Shown here: piece after piece, positions 49,463-57,080 of the stretch
How positions within the stretch are numbered: position 1 is the first letter of the stretch
Layout: every line of letters starts with the position of its first letter
Made by a program: the position numbers and the translations under genes
The notes under the pieces: generated by a model
What the model was told of the DNA's origin: nothing
Database searches by the model: none
What the model saw: only the letters and a program-made list of their open reading frames with translations
DNA from: Cypionkella sp049896245
GTDB taxonomy: Bacteria; Pseudomonadota; Alphaproteobacteria; Rhodobacterales; Rhodobacteraceae
DNA: 64,000 bases
Direction: 5' to 3'
Assembly: GCF_049896245.1 (NCBI RefSeq)
Contig: NZ_JAFCTX010000007.1
Span: forward strand, 62,001 to 126,000

Positions 49463-49918
49463 TCAGGTAATGCTCTCCAACCGTTCCTTGCTCATATCGC
49501 CCGGAACGATCGTGATCGGAATAGGCAAGCTTCCCGAAGATCGCGTCATCGCGGTGACCAACGGCCCCGGCCCGGATTTATCGGTGCCGGCCCCAAGCAC
49601 CAGAATCCCCACCGCCGGGTCTTCCTTGACCTGCGCCAGAATCTCCACCACCGGATCGCCCTCGCGGATGATCAGTTCAGGATTGACCCCCTGCTTGTCG
49701 CGCATCCATTGCGCGAACACCTCGAAATGCGCCTCGATCCGCTCGCGCGCCTCGGCCCGCATCAGGTCGGCGACCCCCATCCAATGCTGGAACTCCTCAG
49801 GCGGGATGATCGACAAAACCTGCACCCCCCCGCCGGTATGCGCCGCCCGCAGCGCCGCAAATCGCATCGCGTTCAGACATTCCCGGCTGTCATCCAGCAC
49901 GACAAGAAACTTCCGCAT
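49463..49918 (-). CDS. Universal stress protein (UspA family)
   Basis: The ATG at 49918 gives 151 residues: MRKFLVVLDDSRECLNAMRF, the Usp N-terminal strand and loop. VLGAGTDKSGPGPLVTAMTR and PIPITIVPGDMSKERLESIT carry the C-terminal G-2x-G-9x-G-type ATP-binding region in part. Usp proteins help survival during stress. The upstream start at 49969 is rejected as non-conserved. It is followed by no close partner gene. Confidence 0.88.
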   Translation of the reverse strand: MRKFLVVLDDSRECLNAMRFAALRAAHTGGGVQVLSIIPPEEFQHWMGVADLMRAEARERIEAHFEVFAQWMRDKQGVNPELIIREGDPVVEILAQVKEDPAVGILVLGAGTDKSGPGPLVTAMTRSSGSLPIPITIVPGDMSKERLESIT

Positions 49919-49976
49919 ATGTGTCTCCCCTAACGCCGCGATCATGCAACCGGGCCAAAGGGAAGGCAAGCGGAGC

Positions 49977-50840
49977 CTAGCGCTGGGTCGCCGCCCAATC
50001 CCAATACAGCTTGCGCGCCCGCGCCGTCATCGGGCGATCCTTATATGCGGTGTCATCAAACGCCTTCACCGCCGTGACTTTGGCAAAGTTGCCCGACAGG
50101 AAAATCTCATCGGCGGCATGGGCATCCTCAAAGGTCAGCACAGCTTCCCGCACCTCGACGCCATCCGCACGCAGGTTGGAAATATGCCGCGCCCGGGTGA
50201 TCCCGGCCAGAAATGTGCCGTTTGGAATAGGCGTAAACACCACGCCATCCTTCACCAGAAACACATTCGCCGTCGCGCTTTCCGCCAGATTGCCCAAAGC
50301 ATCCGCGACCAAAGCATTGCCAAACCCCTTGGCCTGCGCCTCGACCAGCATCCGCGCGTTGTTGGGGTAAAGACACCCCGCCTTGGCGTTGCACACCGCA
50401 TCCTCCAACACCGGGCGGCGGAACCGTGTCCGCGTCACTGTGGTGGCAAAATCCCGATCGGGCATCGCGACTTCCTCCAGCGAAATTGCAAACCCCGTCG
50501 CCCCCGCCATCGGCACGATGCCCAACTCGGACCCGTGCAGCGCCCAATACATCGGCCGGATATACACCGCTTGGCCCGGCCCGAAGCTTTGCAAGCCTTC
50601 GCGGATGATCGCCGCCATATCCTCGGGCGCGCAGGTTGGGGTGATCATCAGCGCCTCGGCGGAGCGGTTCACCCGCGCGCAGTGCAAATCCAGATCGGGG
50701 CACATGCCGTCAAAGTAGCGTGCGCCATCGAACACCGAGGTGCCCTGCCAGATGCCATGATCGGCCGCCTTCATCACCGCCATATCGCCGTCATGCCAGC
50801 GCCCGTCCCAAAAGGTGCGGATGGATTTGCCAAAGGCCAT
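49977..50840 (-). CDS. Class IV aminotransferase (branched-chain type)
   Basis: The ATG at 50840, after AGGAGATCAGC, gives 287 residues beginning MAFGKSIRTFWDGRWHDGDM. Class IV PLP enzyme features include NAKAGCLYPNNARMLVEAQA, LAESATANVFLVKDGVVFTP and FLSGNFAKVTAVKAFDD. It catalyses transfer of an amino group between branched-chain amino and keto acids, or perhaps a D-amino acid. The ORF extension to 51059 covers the terminator region and is rejected. The PLP-lysine lies in the N-terminal half as usual for the class. Confidence 0.85.
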   Translation of the reverse strand: MAFGKSIRTFWDGRWHDGDMAVMKAADHGIWQGTSVFDGARYFDGMCPDLDLHCARVNRSAEALMITPTCAPEDMAAIIREGLQSFGPGQAVYIRPMYWALHGSELGIVPMAGATGFAISLEEVAMPDRDFATTVTRTRFRRPVLEDAVCNAKAGCLYPNNARMLVEAQAKGFGNALVADALGNLAESATANVFLVKDGVVFTPIPNGTFLAGITRARHISNLRADGVEVREAVLTFEDAHAADEIFLSGNFAKVTAVKAFDDTAYKDRPMTARARKLYWDWAATQR

Positions 50841-50970
50841 GCTGATCTCCTGCTGTTTTGCCGCAAGCTTAATCATGCGGCACAGCCAGCGGGAAGGGCG
50901 CGCGTCTGTCCAAGCGGAAGCCTGCCCGCAGTTTCGCGCCGATGCGCAGGCTTTCGCCGTATCCGCGATG

Positions 50971-51008
50971 AAAAAAGCCCTCGGACCGGGGGACTGGTCC
51001 GAGGGCTT
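50971..51008 (-). terminator. Strong intrinsic terminator of tag
   Basis: AAGCCCTCGGACC (50975-50987) and GGTCCGAGGGCTT (50996-51008) form a perfect 13-bp stem with an 8-base loop. On minus it is followed by a six-T run (50976-50971). It stands between tag and the aminotransferase gene, 104 bases after the tag stop. The remaining parts of 50841-51111 show no gene that I can see; an attenuator for the aminotransferase is an alternative reading. Confidence 0.85.
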
Positions 51009-51111
51009 GGCTGCGAAATACCAGCCTAAGGGTGGGACAGACGGGGAAAATAGCCCCAAGGCTGACTATGGTTGAGGGTTGAATCGATTCTGTGACGGGA
51101 TTGTATCGCCC

Positions 51112-51684
51112 TCAAGCCGTCATTTTTCCGTGCCAAGGACAGGTTACCAAATGGTCGTTCACCATGCCCACCGCCTGCATGAAGGCATAGCTGATGGTCG
51201 GGCCAACAAATTTGAACCCCTCAACCTTCAGCGCCTTTGACAGCGCGACCGAAGCCTCTGTCTGCGCCACAGCTTGTATCAGACTACCCAACTGTCGATC
51301 CACCGGCTGGCCGCCGACATGCTTCCATATGAAGGTCGCAAACCCCTCACGCGCCTCAATCGCGAGAAATGCGCGCGCGCCGGCAAAAGTGGCCTCAATC
51401 TTGCCGCGATGGCGGATGATGCCCGGATCGGCCAACAAACGCAGGGTTTCCGCCTCACCCCAGCCCGCCAGTACCACAGGGTCAAACCCGGCAAACGCTG
51501 CCCGAAACGTCTCATGCCGCCGCAGAATGGTGATCCAGGACAGGCCCGCCTGAAACGCTTCCAGGATCAGACATTCAAACAGCGCGCGCGGATTACGCTC
51601 GGGGCGGCCCCATTCATCATCATGGTAGGCGACATAAAGAGGATCGCTGCCACACCAGCCGCAGCGTGGGGTCTCATCATTCAT
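51112..51684 (-). CDS. tag: DNA-3-methyladenine glycosylase I
   Basis: Tag removes 3-methyladenine from DNA. The ATG at 51684 gives 190 residues beginning MNDETPRCGWCGSDPLYVAY. Zinc-binding residues are seen at both ends, in RCGWC..YHDDEWG and DHLVTCPWHG. SYAFMQAVGMVNDHLVTCPW and LILEAFQAGLSWITILRRHE carry the helix-hairpin-helix core. The long open frame to 52542 is antisense to the EAL gene and is rejected. Confidence 0.93.
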   Translation of the reverse strand: MNDETPRCGWCGSDPLYVAYHDDEWGRPERNPRALFECLILEAFQAGLSWITILRRHETFRAAFAGFDPVVLAGWGEAETLRLLADPGIIRHRGKIEATFAGARAFLAIEAREGFATFIWKHVGGQPVDRQLGSLIQAVAQTEASVALSKALKVEGFKFVGPTISYAFMQAVGMVNDHLVTCPWHGKMTA

Positions 51685-51795
51685 CTCGCCCTCATAATCA
51701 TTAAAAATTGGCCTAAAATCCCAATAGTTAAGCTGGCTTTTACCGTTGTGGCGGCAGTGTGTCCATCTACAGGGACAACGCGCAGGAGCATCGCC

Positions 51796-52635
51796 ATGAT
51801 CATGCCAAAACCAAAGCCCCGGCTGGACGCACACGCGGGCGTGGCAAGCCCGTTGGGCGTGGCGATTTCGGCAGGTGATCGGGAAACCCTGTCGATGGTG
51901 CGGCAAGCCATTGACAGCAAACGTTTGCGATTGGCCTATCAACCGGTGGTGTTGGCGCGCGATGCCGCCCGCGTGGCGTTTCAGGAAGGGTTGATCCGGG
52001 TGCTTGACCCCACCGGGCGGGTGATCCCGGCGAAAGATTTTATGGATGCGGTCGAAAGCCACGAAATTGGCCGCGAAATCGACTGTGCGGCATTGGAAAT
52101 TGGCCTCGCAGCACTTGCGCGGGTGCCCGATCTGCGGCTGTCGATCAACATGTCGGCGCGCTCCATCGGCTATGCGCGCTGGATGCAACTGCTGCGGCGG
52201 GGGCTTTCTGTCGCCCCCACGATTGGCGAGCGGTTGATTCTCGAAATCACCGAAAGCTCGGCGATGCAGGTGCCCGAGCTGGTGGTGGCCTTCATGGATG
52301 ATCTGAAGGGGGCAGGCGTGGCCTTTGCGTTGGATAATTTCGGCGCGGGCAACATGGCGATCCGTTATTTCAAGGATTTCTACTTTGATATCCTGAAACT
52401 GGATGGCCAGTTCATCCGCAACATCCATCAGGACGCTGACAACCAAGTGTTGACGGCGGCGCTTTTGTCGATTGGGCAGCATTTTCAAATGTTTACCGTA
52501 GCACAATCGGTGGAAACCACGGCCGAGGCACAGATGCTGCAAAAGATGGGCGTGGATTGCATGCAGGGCTATCTGTTTGGCGCCGCCACCCTGAAGCCCG
52601 CGTTTGACCGCAACGCCGCGCGGAAAACGGCCTGA
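51796..52635 (+). CDS. Degenerate EAL-domain protein
   Basis: The ATG at 51796 follows AGGAGCATCGCC and gives 279 residues. The EAL fold is clear: MVRQAIDSKRLRLAYQPVVL, INMSARSIGYARWM, LEITESSAM and AYLFGAATLKPA-like C-terminus. Key residues are altered: EAL reads EGL, the DDFG loop reads LDNFGAGN, and AEGVE reads AQSVE. Without these metal ligands, c-di-GMP hydrolysis is unlikely; a binding or protein-interaction role is more plausible. No GGDEF or membrane segment is present. The ORF start at 51274 overlaps tag antisense and is rejected. Confidence 0.82.
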   Translation: MIMPKPKPRLDAHAGVASPLGVAISAGDRETLSMVRQAIDSKRLRLAYQPVVLARDAARVAFQEGLIRVLDPTGRVIPAKDFMDAVESHEIGREIDCAALEIGLAALARVPDLRLSINMSARSIGYARWMQLLRRGLSVAPTIGERLILEITESSAMQVPELVVAFMDDLKGAGVAFALDNFGAGNMAIRYFKDFYFDILKLDGQFIRNIHQDADNQVLTAALLSIGQHFQMFTVAQSVETTAEAQMLQKMGVDCMQGYLFGAATLKPAFDRNAARKTA

Positions 52636-52636
52636 A

Positions 52637-52697
52637 ACAGGTAGGATTGACCCTGCGTCAATCTGGCCATGCAGAAAACTTGCTTTTCACTACCTGT
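52637..52697. promoter_or_regulatory. Nested inverted repeats upstream of phaA
   Basis: GATTGAC (52645-52651) and GTCAATC (52657-52663) are a 7-bp perfect palindrome with a 5-base spacer, near an FNR box but one base too long. Around it ACAGGTAG (52637-52644) and CTACCTGT (52690-52697) form an outer 8-bp repeat. The set is 70-130 bases upstream of the phaA ATG. It may be an operator for the PHB genes. Confidence 0.4.
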
Positions 52698-52767
52698 CAA
52701 CCTAGGGCATTGTTCAGGTCGGCGAAGCAGGGCTTTGCCGGATCGTTTCTGAAAGAGGGCGCTAGTC

Positions 52768-53943
52768 ATGACCAATGTGGTAATCGTATCGGCGGCACGC
52801 ACCGCTGTGGGCAGCTTTAACGGAGCCTTCGCGGCCACCCCGGCGCACGAGCTGGGCGCTGCGGTGATTGAGGCCGTTGTGGCCCGCGCCGGGATCGACA
52901 AGGCGGAAGTCGCTGAAACCATTCTGGGTCAGGTGCTGACCGCAGGCCAAGGCCAAAACCCCGCCCGCCAAGCGCATATCCGCGCGGGTCTGGCGAAAGA
53001 GGCTTCGGCGTGGTCGCTGAACCAAGTTTGCGGCTCGGGTCTGCGCGCGGTGGCTTTGGGCGCGATGCATGTGCAACTGGGGGATGCGAATATCATCGTT
53101 GCGGGCGGTCAGGAAAGCATGTCGCTGTCGCCGCATGTGGCGCACCTGCGCGCTGGCCAAAAGATGGGCGATCTGAACTTCATCGACAGCATGATCCGTG
53201 ATGGGTTGTGGGATGCGTTCAACGGCTATCACATGGGCATGACGGCGGAAAACGTCGCCAACCAGTGGCAGATTTCGCGCGAGATGCAGGACGAATTCGC
53301 GCTCGCCTCGCAGAACAAAGCCGAAGCTGCGCAGAAAGCGGGCAAGTTCAAGGATGAAATCATCGCGTTCACCATCAAGACCCGCAAGGGCGACGTGGTG
53401 GTCGATCAGGACGAATACATCCGCCACGGTGCCACGTTGGAATCGATGCAGAAACTGCGCCCGGCGTTTACCAAGGATGGATCGGTGACAGCAGCGAATG
53501 CCTCGGGCCTGAACGATGGTGCGGCGGCGGTGTTGCTGATGTCGGAAGCCGATGCCAACAAGCGCGGCTTGAAACCTCTGGCGCGGATTGCGTCCTATGC
53601 AACTGCGGGCCTCGATCCGGCGATCATGGGCGTCGGCCCGATTTTCGCCAGCCGAAAGGCTTTGGAGAAAGCCGGTTGGAAGGCCGCCGACCTTGATCTG
53701 ATCGAAGCAAACGAGGCGTTTGCGGCCCAAGCCTGTGCGGTGAACAAAGACATGGGCTGGGACACCAGCAAGGTCAACGTCAACGGTGGCGCGATTGCGA
53801 TTGGCCACCCGATCGGGGCCTCGGGCGCGCGGATTTTGAACACGCTGATCCATGAGATGGGCCGCTCGGGTGCGAAAAAGGGTCTGGCGACCCTGTGCAT
53901 CGGCGGCGGCATGGGCGTGGCGATGTGCATTGAGCGCGCTTAA
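52768..53943 (+). CDS. phaA: Acetyl-CoA acetyltransferase (PHB-type beta-ketothiolase)
   Basis: PhaA joins two acetyl-CoA into acetoacetyl-CoA, the first step of polyhydroxybutyrate synthesis. The nucleophile is C88 in WSLNQVCGSGLRAVAL. NVNGGAIAIGHPIGASGARI carries the catalytic His, and CIGGGMGVAMCIERA the second Cys. The 391 residues give the normal size. phaB follows with a hairpin between. This enzyme differs from the beta-oxidation thiolase at 29427 in sequence and context. Confidence 0.93.
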   Translation: MTNVVIVSAARTAVGSFNGAFAATPAHELGAAVIEAVVARAGIDKAEVAETILGQVLTAGQGQNPARQAHIRAGLAKEASAWSLNQVCGSGLRAVALGAMHVQLGDANIIVAGGQESMSLSPHVAHLRAGQKMGDLNFIDSMIRDGLWDAFNGYHMGMTAENVANQWQISREMQDEFALASQNKAEAAQKAGKFKDEIIAFTIKTRKGDVVVDQDEYIRHGATLESMQKLRPAFTKDGSVTAANASGLNDGAAAVLLMSEADANKRGLKPLARIASYATAGLDPAIMGVGPIFASRKALEKAGWKAADLDLIEANEAFAAQACAVNKDMGWDTSKVNVNGGAIAIGHPIGASGARILNTLIHEMGRSGAKKGLATLCIGGGMGVAMCIERA

Positions 53944-53972
53944 GTCTGCGATATATTGATATAAAATACGAT

Positions 53973-54001
53973 AAATGGGCGCAATATTATTGCGCCCATT
54001 T
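53973..54001. terminator. Perfect 13-bp hairpin between phaA and phaB
   Basis: AAATGGGCGCAAT (53973-53985) and ATTGCGCCCATTT (53989-54001) are fully complementary with a 3-base loop. It begins 30 bases after the phaA stop and 50 before the phaB ATG. The short T stretch at the end makes partial termination likely, so phaA and phaB may be expressed at different levels. Confidence 0.7.
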
Positions 54002-54050
54002 GCGCACCTAGGTAACATGATTTCAAAATACGGCCTTGGAGGAGGAACAG

Positions 54051-54776
54051 ATGGCAAAAGTAGCATTGGTTACAGGTGGCTCGCGCGGCATTGGTGCAGC
54101 GATTGCGGTGGCGTTGAAGGCAGCAGGCTATACGGTTGCATCGAACTACGCGGGCAATGACGAAGCCGCGGCGGCGTTCACGGCCGAGACCGGGATTCCC
54201 ACCTATAAATGGTCGGTCGCTGATTATGACGCTTGCGTGGCAGGGATTGCGAAGGTCGAGGCTGATCTGGGCCCGGTCGCGGTGCTGGTCAACAATGCGG
54301 GCATCACCCGCGATGCGATGTTTCACAAGATGACTCCGGGCCAGTGGAAGGAAGTCATCGACACCAACCTGACCGGGCTTTTCAACATGACCCATCCGCT
54401 GTGGACCGGGATGCGGGATCGCAAGTTTGGCCGGGTGATCAGCATTTCCTCGATCAACGGCCAAAAGGGCCAAGCGGGGCAGGTGAACTATTCCGCCGCG
54501 AAATCCGGCGATCTGGGCTTTACCAAAGCGCTGGCTGCTGAGGGCGCGCGCGCGGGCATCACCGTCAACGCGATCTGCCCCGGCTATATCGGCACCGATA
54601 TGGTGAAGGCGATTGATGAGAAGGTGCTGAAAGAGCGGATCATACCGCAAATCCCGGTGGGCCGCCTGGGCGAGCCGGAAGAAATCGCGCGGATCGTGGT
54701 GTTCCTTGCATCGGACGATGCGGGGTTCATCACCGGCTCGACGATTTCGGCAAACGGCGGGCAGTTCGTGGTGTAG
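54051..54776 (+). CDS. phaB: Acetoacetyl-CoA reductase
   Basis: PhaB reduces acetoacetyl-CoA to (R)-3-hydroxybutyryl-CoA with NADPH. The ATG at 54051, after GGAGGAGGAACAG, gives 241 residues. SDR motifs: VTGGSRGIGAAIAVALKAAG, VNNAG, ISISSINGQKGQAGQVNYSA (Ser and Tyr-x3-Lys in YSAAKSG), and NAICPGYIGTDM. Size is normal. It is the second PHB gene after phaA. No PHB synthase gene is in this window. Confidence 0.93.
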   Translation: MAKVALVTGGSRGIGAAIAVALKAAGYTVASNYAGNDEAAAAFTAETGIPTYKWSVADYDACVAGIAKVEADLGPVAVLVNNAGITRDAMFHKMTPGQWKEVIDTNLTGLFNMTHPLWTGMRDRKFGRVISISSINGQKGQAGQVNYSAAKSGDLGFTKALAAEGARAGITVNAICPGYIGTDMVKAIDEKVLKERIIPQIPVGRLGEPEEIARIVVFLASDDAGFITGSTISANGGQFVV

Positions 54777-54830
54777 GATGGGGCGGGGTTCGCCCCGCCA
54801 AACCGGGCGGCGGGGTAAACCCCGCCCTAC

Positions 54831-54855
54831 GGCTCAGCTTCGGCTGGGCCTTTTT
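54831..54855 (+). terminator. Terminator after phaB
   Basis: GGCTCAGC (54831-54838) pairs with GCTGGGCC (54843-54850) around a UUCG tetraloop and is followed by TTTTT. Two other GC-rich hairpins precede it. This should end phaA/phaB transcription. Confidence 0.85.
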
Positions 54856-54910
54856 GCTTGCCCGACCTTGGTAAATTCGGCAGGTAAATCCCAATCAAAA
54901 GGGGGCAACC

Positions 54911-55801
54911 ATGACCAAAACCAAAGCCACGCTGATCGGCCTCACCGCCATTGCCATGTGGGCGCTGCTGGCTTTGTTCACCATCGGCTCGGCTCCGGTG
55001 CCGCCGCTGCTGCTCAATGCGTTGTGCTTTGGCATTGGCGGCACGATTGGCCTGATCTGGACCATGACCGGCGCGGGGTTGGGCGTGCTGAAAACCGTGT
55101 CGTGGAAGGTTTATGCCTTTGGCACCTTGGGGCTGTTCGGCTACCACCTGCTGTATTTCACCGCCTTCCGGCTTTCCCCCACCGCCGAAACCGGCCTGAT
55201 CGCCTACCTTTGGCCGCTGTTCATAGTGCTGCTCTCCGGCCTGCTGCCCGGTGAGCGGCTGGGGCCTTTGCACATCCTCGGCGCGTTGATCGCTTTCGCC
55301 GGGGCGGCGCTGATCGTGCTGGCGCGCGGCGGCGAGGGGCAAGCCTCGGTGCTGGGCCTCACACTCGCGTTCCTTTGTGCGGTGACTTGGGCGCTTTATT
55401 CCGTGCTGTCGCGTCGGCTTGGCACCGTGCCAACCGAATCCGTCACCGTGTTCTGCCTCGCGACCGCCTTGCTCTCGGCCCTCGCACATATGGCATTAGA
55501 AACAACCACTTGGCCGCAAGGCGCGCTGGGCTGGGCCAGCGTTGCCGCTCTTGGCATAGGCCCGGTGGGGGTGGCGTTTTTTACTTGGGACATCGGCATG
55601 AAAAAAGGCGACATTCAACTGCTGGGGGTCGCCTCTTATGCAGCACCATTGCTGTCTACGCTGGCTTTGGTGGCTGCTGGGATTACCCAACCGTCAAGCG
55701 CGATTCTGATCGCGGCAGTTTTGATCACAGTTGGGGCGGCGCTGGCGGCAAAGGCGAGTGCAATGAAAGCAAGCCCTGCGGCCAGCGCCAAAAAGGCTTA
55801 A
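54911..55801 (+). CDS. EamA/DMT-superfamily membrane transporter
   Basis: The 296-residue protein has about ten hydrophobic segments. GLTAIAMWALLALFTIGSAP, then FGYHLLYFTAFRLSPTAETG and the second EamA domain with LFALVTWALYSVLSRRLGTV-like LAFLCAVTWALYSVLSRRLG, are typical. Such proteins export metabolites or import precursors. An AAAGGGGGC precedes the ATG. Its 3' end overlaps the convergent DUF465 gene by 4 bases. Confidence 0.87.
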   Translation: MTKTKATLIGLTAIAMWALLALFTIGSAPVPPLLLNALCFGIGGTIGLIWTMTGAGLGVLKTVSWKVYAFGTLGLFGYHLLYFTAFRLSPTAETGLIAYLWPLFIVLLSGLLPGERLGPLHILGALIAFAGAALIVLARGGEGQASVLGLTLAFLCAVTWALYSVLSRRLGTVPTESVTVFCLATALLSALAHMALETTTWPQGALGWASVAALGIGPVGVAFFTWDIGMKKGDIQLLGVASYAAPLLSTLALVAAGITQPSSAILIAAVLITVGAALAAKASAMKASPAASAKKA

Positions 55802-55962
55802 GCGCTCAGCCGACCAATTTCCTCTTTCAGTTTCAGCTTTTGCTTTTTCAGATCGGCGATGTGCAGGTCATCCACGGCGGGGGCGCGCTGCGCCTGTTCG
55901 ACGCGGGATGAGAGGGTTTCATGCTTCTTTTTCAGTTCAGCGATATGGGAAGCGACGGTCAT
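55798..55962 (-). CDS. DUF465 (YdcH-type) small coiled-coil protein
   Basis: The minus frame encodes 54 residues: MTVASHIAELKKKHETLSSR, VEQAQRAPAVDDLHIADLKK, then QKLKLKEEIGRLSA. This is a DUF465 protein, a short helical hairpin with Lys/Glu heptads. AGGAGGACTTGC gives a strong RBS before the ATG at 55962. Function is unknown. It was too short for the usual ORF cutoff. It converges with the DMT gene. Confidence 0.85.
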   Translation of the reverse strand: MTVASHIAELKKKHETLSSRVEQAQRAPAVDDLHIADLKKQKLKLKEEIGRLSA

Positions 55963-56060
55963 GCAAGTCCTCCTGATGCTGGTTCAACATCTCGAGTGCA
56001 TCACAGATTCTGAGTCGTGTCACCAAATCTTCACACAACCTAAGCGTTAATTTTGTCGTA

Positions 56061-56810
56061 TTAGCGGAATTCATCCGAAAGCGATTCTCCGCCGCGCAAG
56101 ATCTCGCTGGCGCGCGCCGTATAACTCTCGCGGTCGCCATCATGGGATGCGCCGTGATGGATCACAAACGGTGCCAGCAGCCGAAATGCCGCCCGCCCGG
56201 TCTTGCGCGCCCGCAAGATGATGCGCAGCGCTGGCTTGCCCACACGGGCGGTCAGCGGCAGCACCGAGGCTGAGCCGAGTTTCGTTCCCATCGCCGCCAA
56301 CACCTCTGGCAAGCCATCCGCCCCACAGATCAGCGTCAGCCAGCCGCCCGGAGCCAAACGGCGGCTGGCAGCCTGCACCCAATCGCTGAGCGGCGTGTCG
56401 ATCTGCAACGCCACAGCACGTCCCGCGTTCGGGCTGCGGGTGCCGCCCTTCGGATAATAGGGCGGATTGGCAATGACATGGTCAAAGTCCACCCGCAGGG
56501 CTTTCGGCATATCCGCCAGATCGCCAATCTCAATCTGCATCGGAATCCCATTCTCCGCCGCATTGCGCCGCGCCAAAGCGGCATATTCGGCCTGCACCTC
56601 CAGCCCCGACAGCCGCAACTCCGGCACGCGGGCAGCGAGGCATAGCGCCGCAGCGCCAACACCGCAGCCCAAATCCAACACCGATTGACCGGGCAGGGCA
56701 GGGCAGGCCGCCGCCAGCAACACCGGATCGGTTGCGGCCCTATACCCCAGACGCGGCTGCCAAAGCTGCAATTTTCCGCATAAAAACTTGTCTTGCGTCA
56801 GATCGTCCAT
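56061..56810 (-). CDS. tRNA1(Val) A37 N6-methyltransferase (TrmN6-like)
   Basis: The 249-residue protein has a class I SAM fold: VLDLGCGVGAAALCLAARVP (motif I) and HVIANPPYYPKGG (NPPY catalytic motif). LRLSGLEVQAEYAALARRNA fits motif II. The family methylates A37 in tRNA1Val. MDDLTQDKFLCGKLQLWQPR starts it; the ATG at 56810 abuts the stop of the DUF2007 gene. The tRNA specificity is family knowledge only. Confidence 0.86.
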   Translation of the reverse strand: MDDLTQDKFLCGKLQLWQPRLGYRAATDPVLLAAACPALPGQSVLDLGCGVGAAALCLAARVPELRLSGLEVQAEYAALARRNAAENGIPMQIEIGDLADMPKALRVDFDHVIANPPYYPKGGTRSPNAGRAVALQIDTPLSDWVQAASRRLAPGGWLTLICGADGLPEVLAAMGTKLGSASVLPLTARVGKPALRIILRARKTGRAAFRLLAPFVIHHGASHDGDRESYTARASEILRGGESLSDEFR

Positions 56811-57026
56811 TCACAGCCCGTCCGGGATGGCATTATCCACCAGCACCGCGCGGGCCAGAAACAAATCCCGGTCCGCCACCATCATCCGGCGCGGGAACAA
56901 TCCGATGCCGCCTTCCAGCGTGCTCATGTGGACGTCCAGCACAAAGCTGTCTATACCCTCGCCCTCAAGGAGCACTTGAGCAAAGGCGATCACGGTGGGG
57001 TCGGTTGTGCGCAGTAAAAGCTTCAT
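56811..57026 (-). CDS. DUF2007 small protein
   Basis: The ATG at 57026 gives 71 residues: MKLLLRTTDPTVIAFAQVLL, EGEGIDSFVLDVHMSTLEGG, ending in RAVLVDNAIPDGL. DUF2007 proteins are putative signal-transducing or antisense ligand-binding proteins of unknown role. The longer open frame to 57920 is antisense to the polyprenyl synthase gene and is rejected. The stop directly abuts the methyltransferase start, so they form an operon. The gene is divergent from the polyprenyl synthase. Confidence 0.82.
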   Translation of the reverse strand: MKLLLRTTDPTVIAFAQVLLEGEGIDSFVLDVHMSTLEGGIGLFPRRMMVADRDLFLARAVLVDNAIPDGL

Positions 57027-57080
57027 GGGATTAGGTTTACCCGGGGTTGCACGCCCGTGTCGATACCTGAAGGGGATGTG

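Noticed and set aside
51112..52542. 476-aa ORF containing tag
   Set aside because: Residues before the ATG at 51684 are antisense to the EAL gene.
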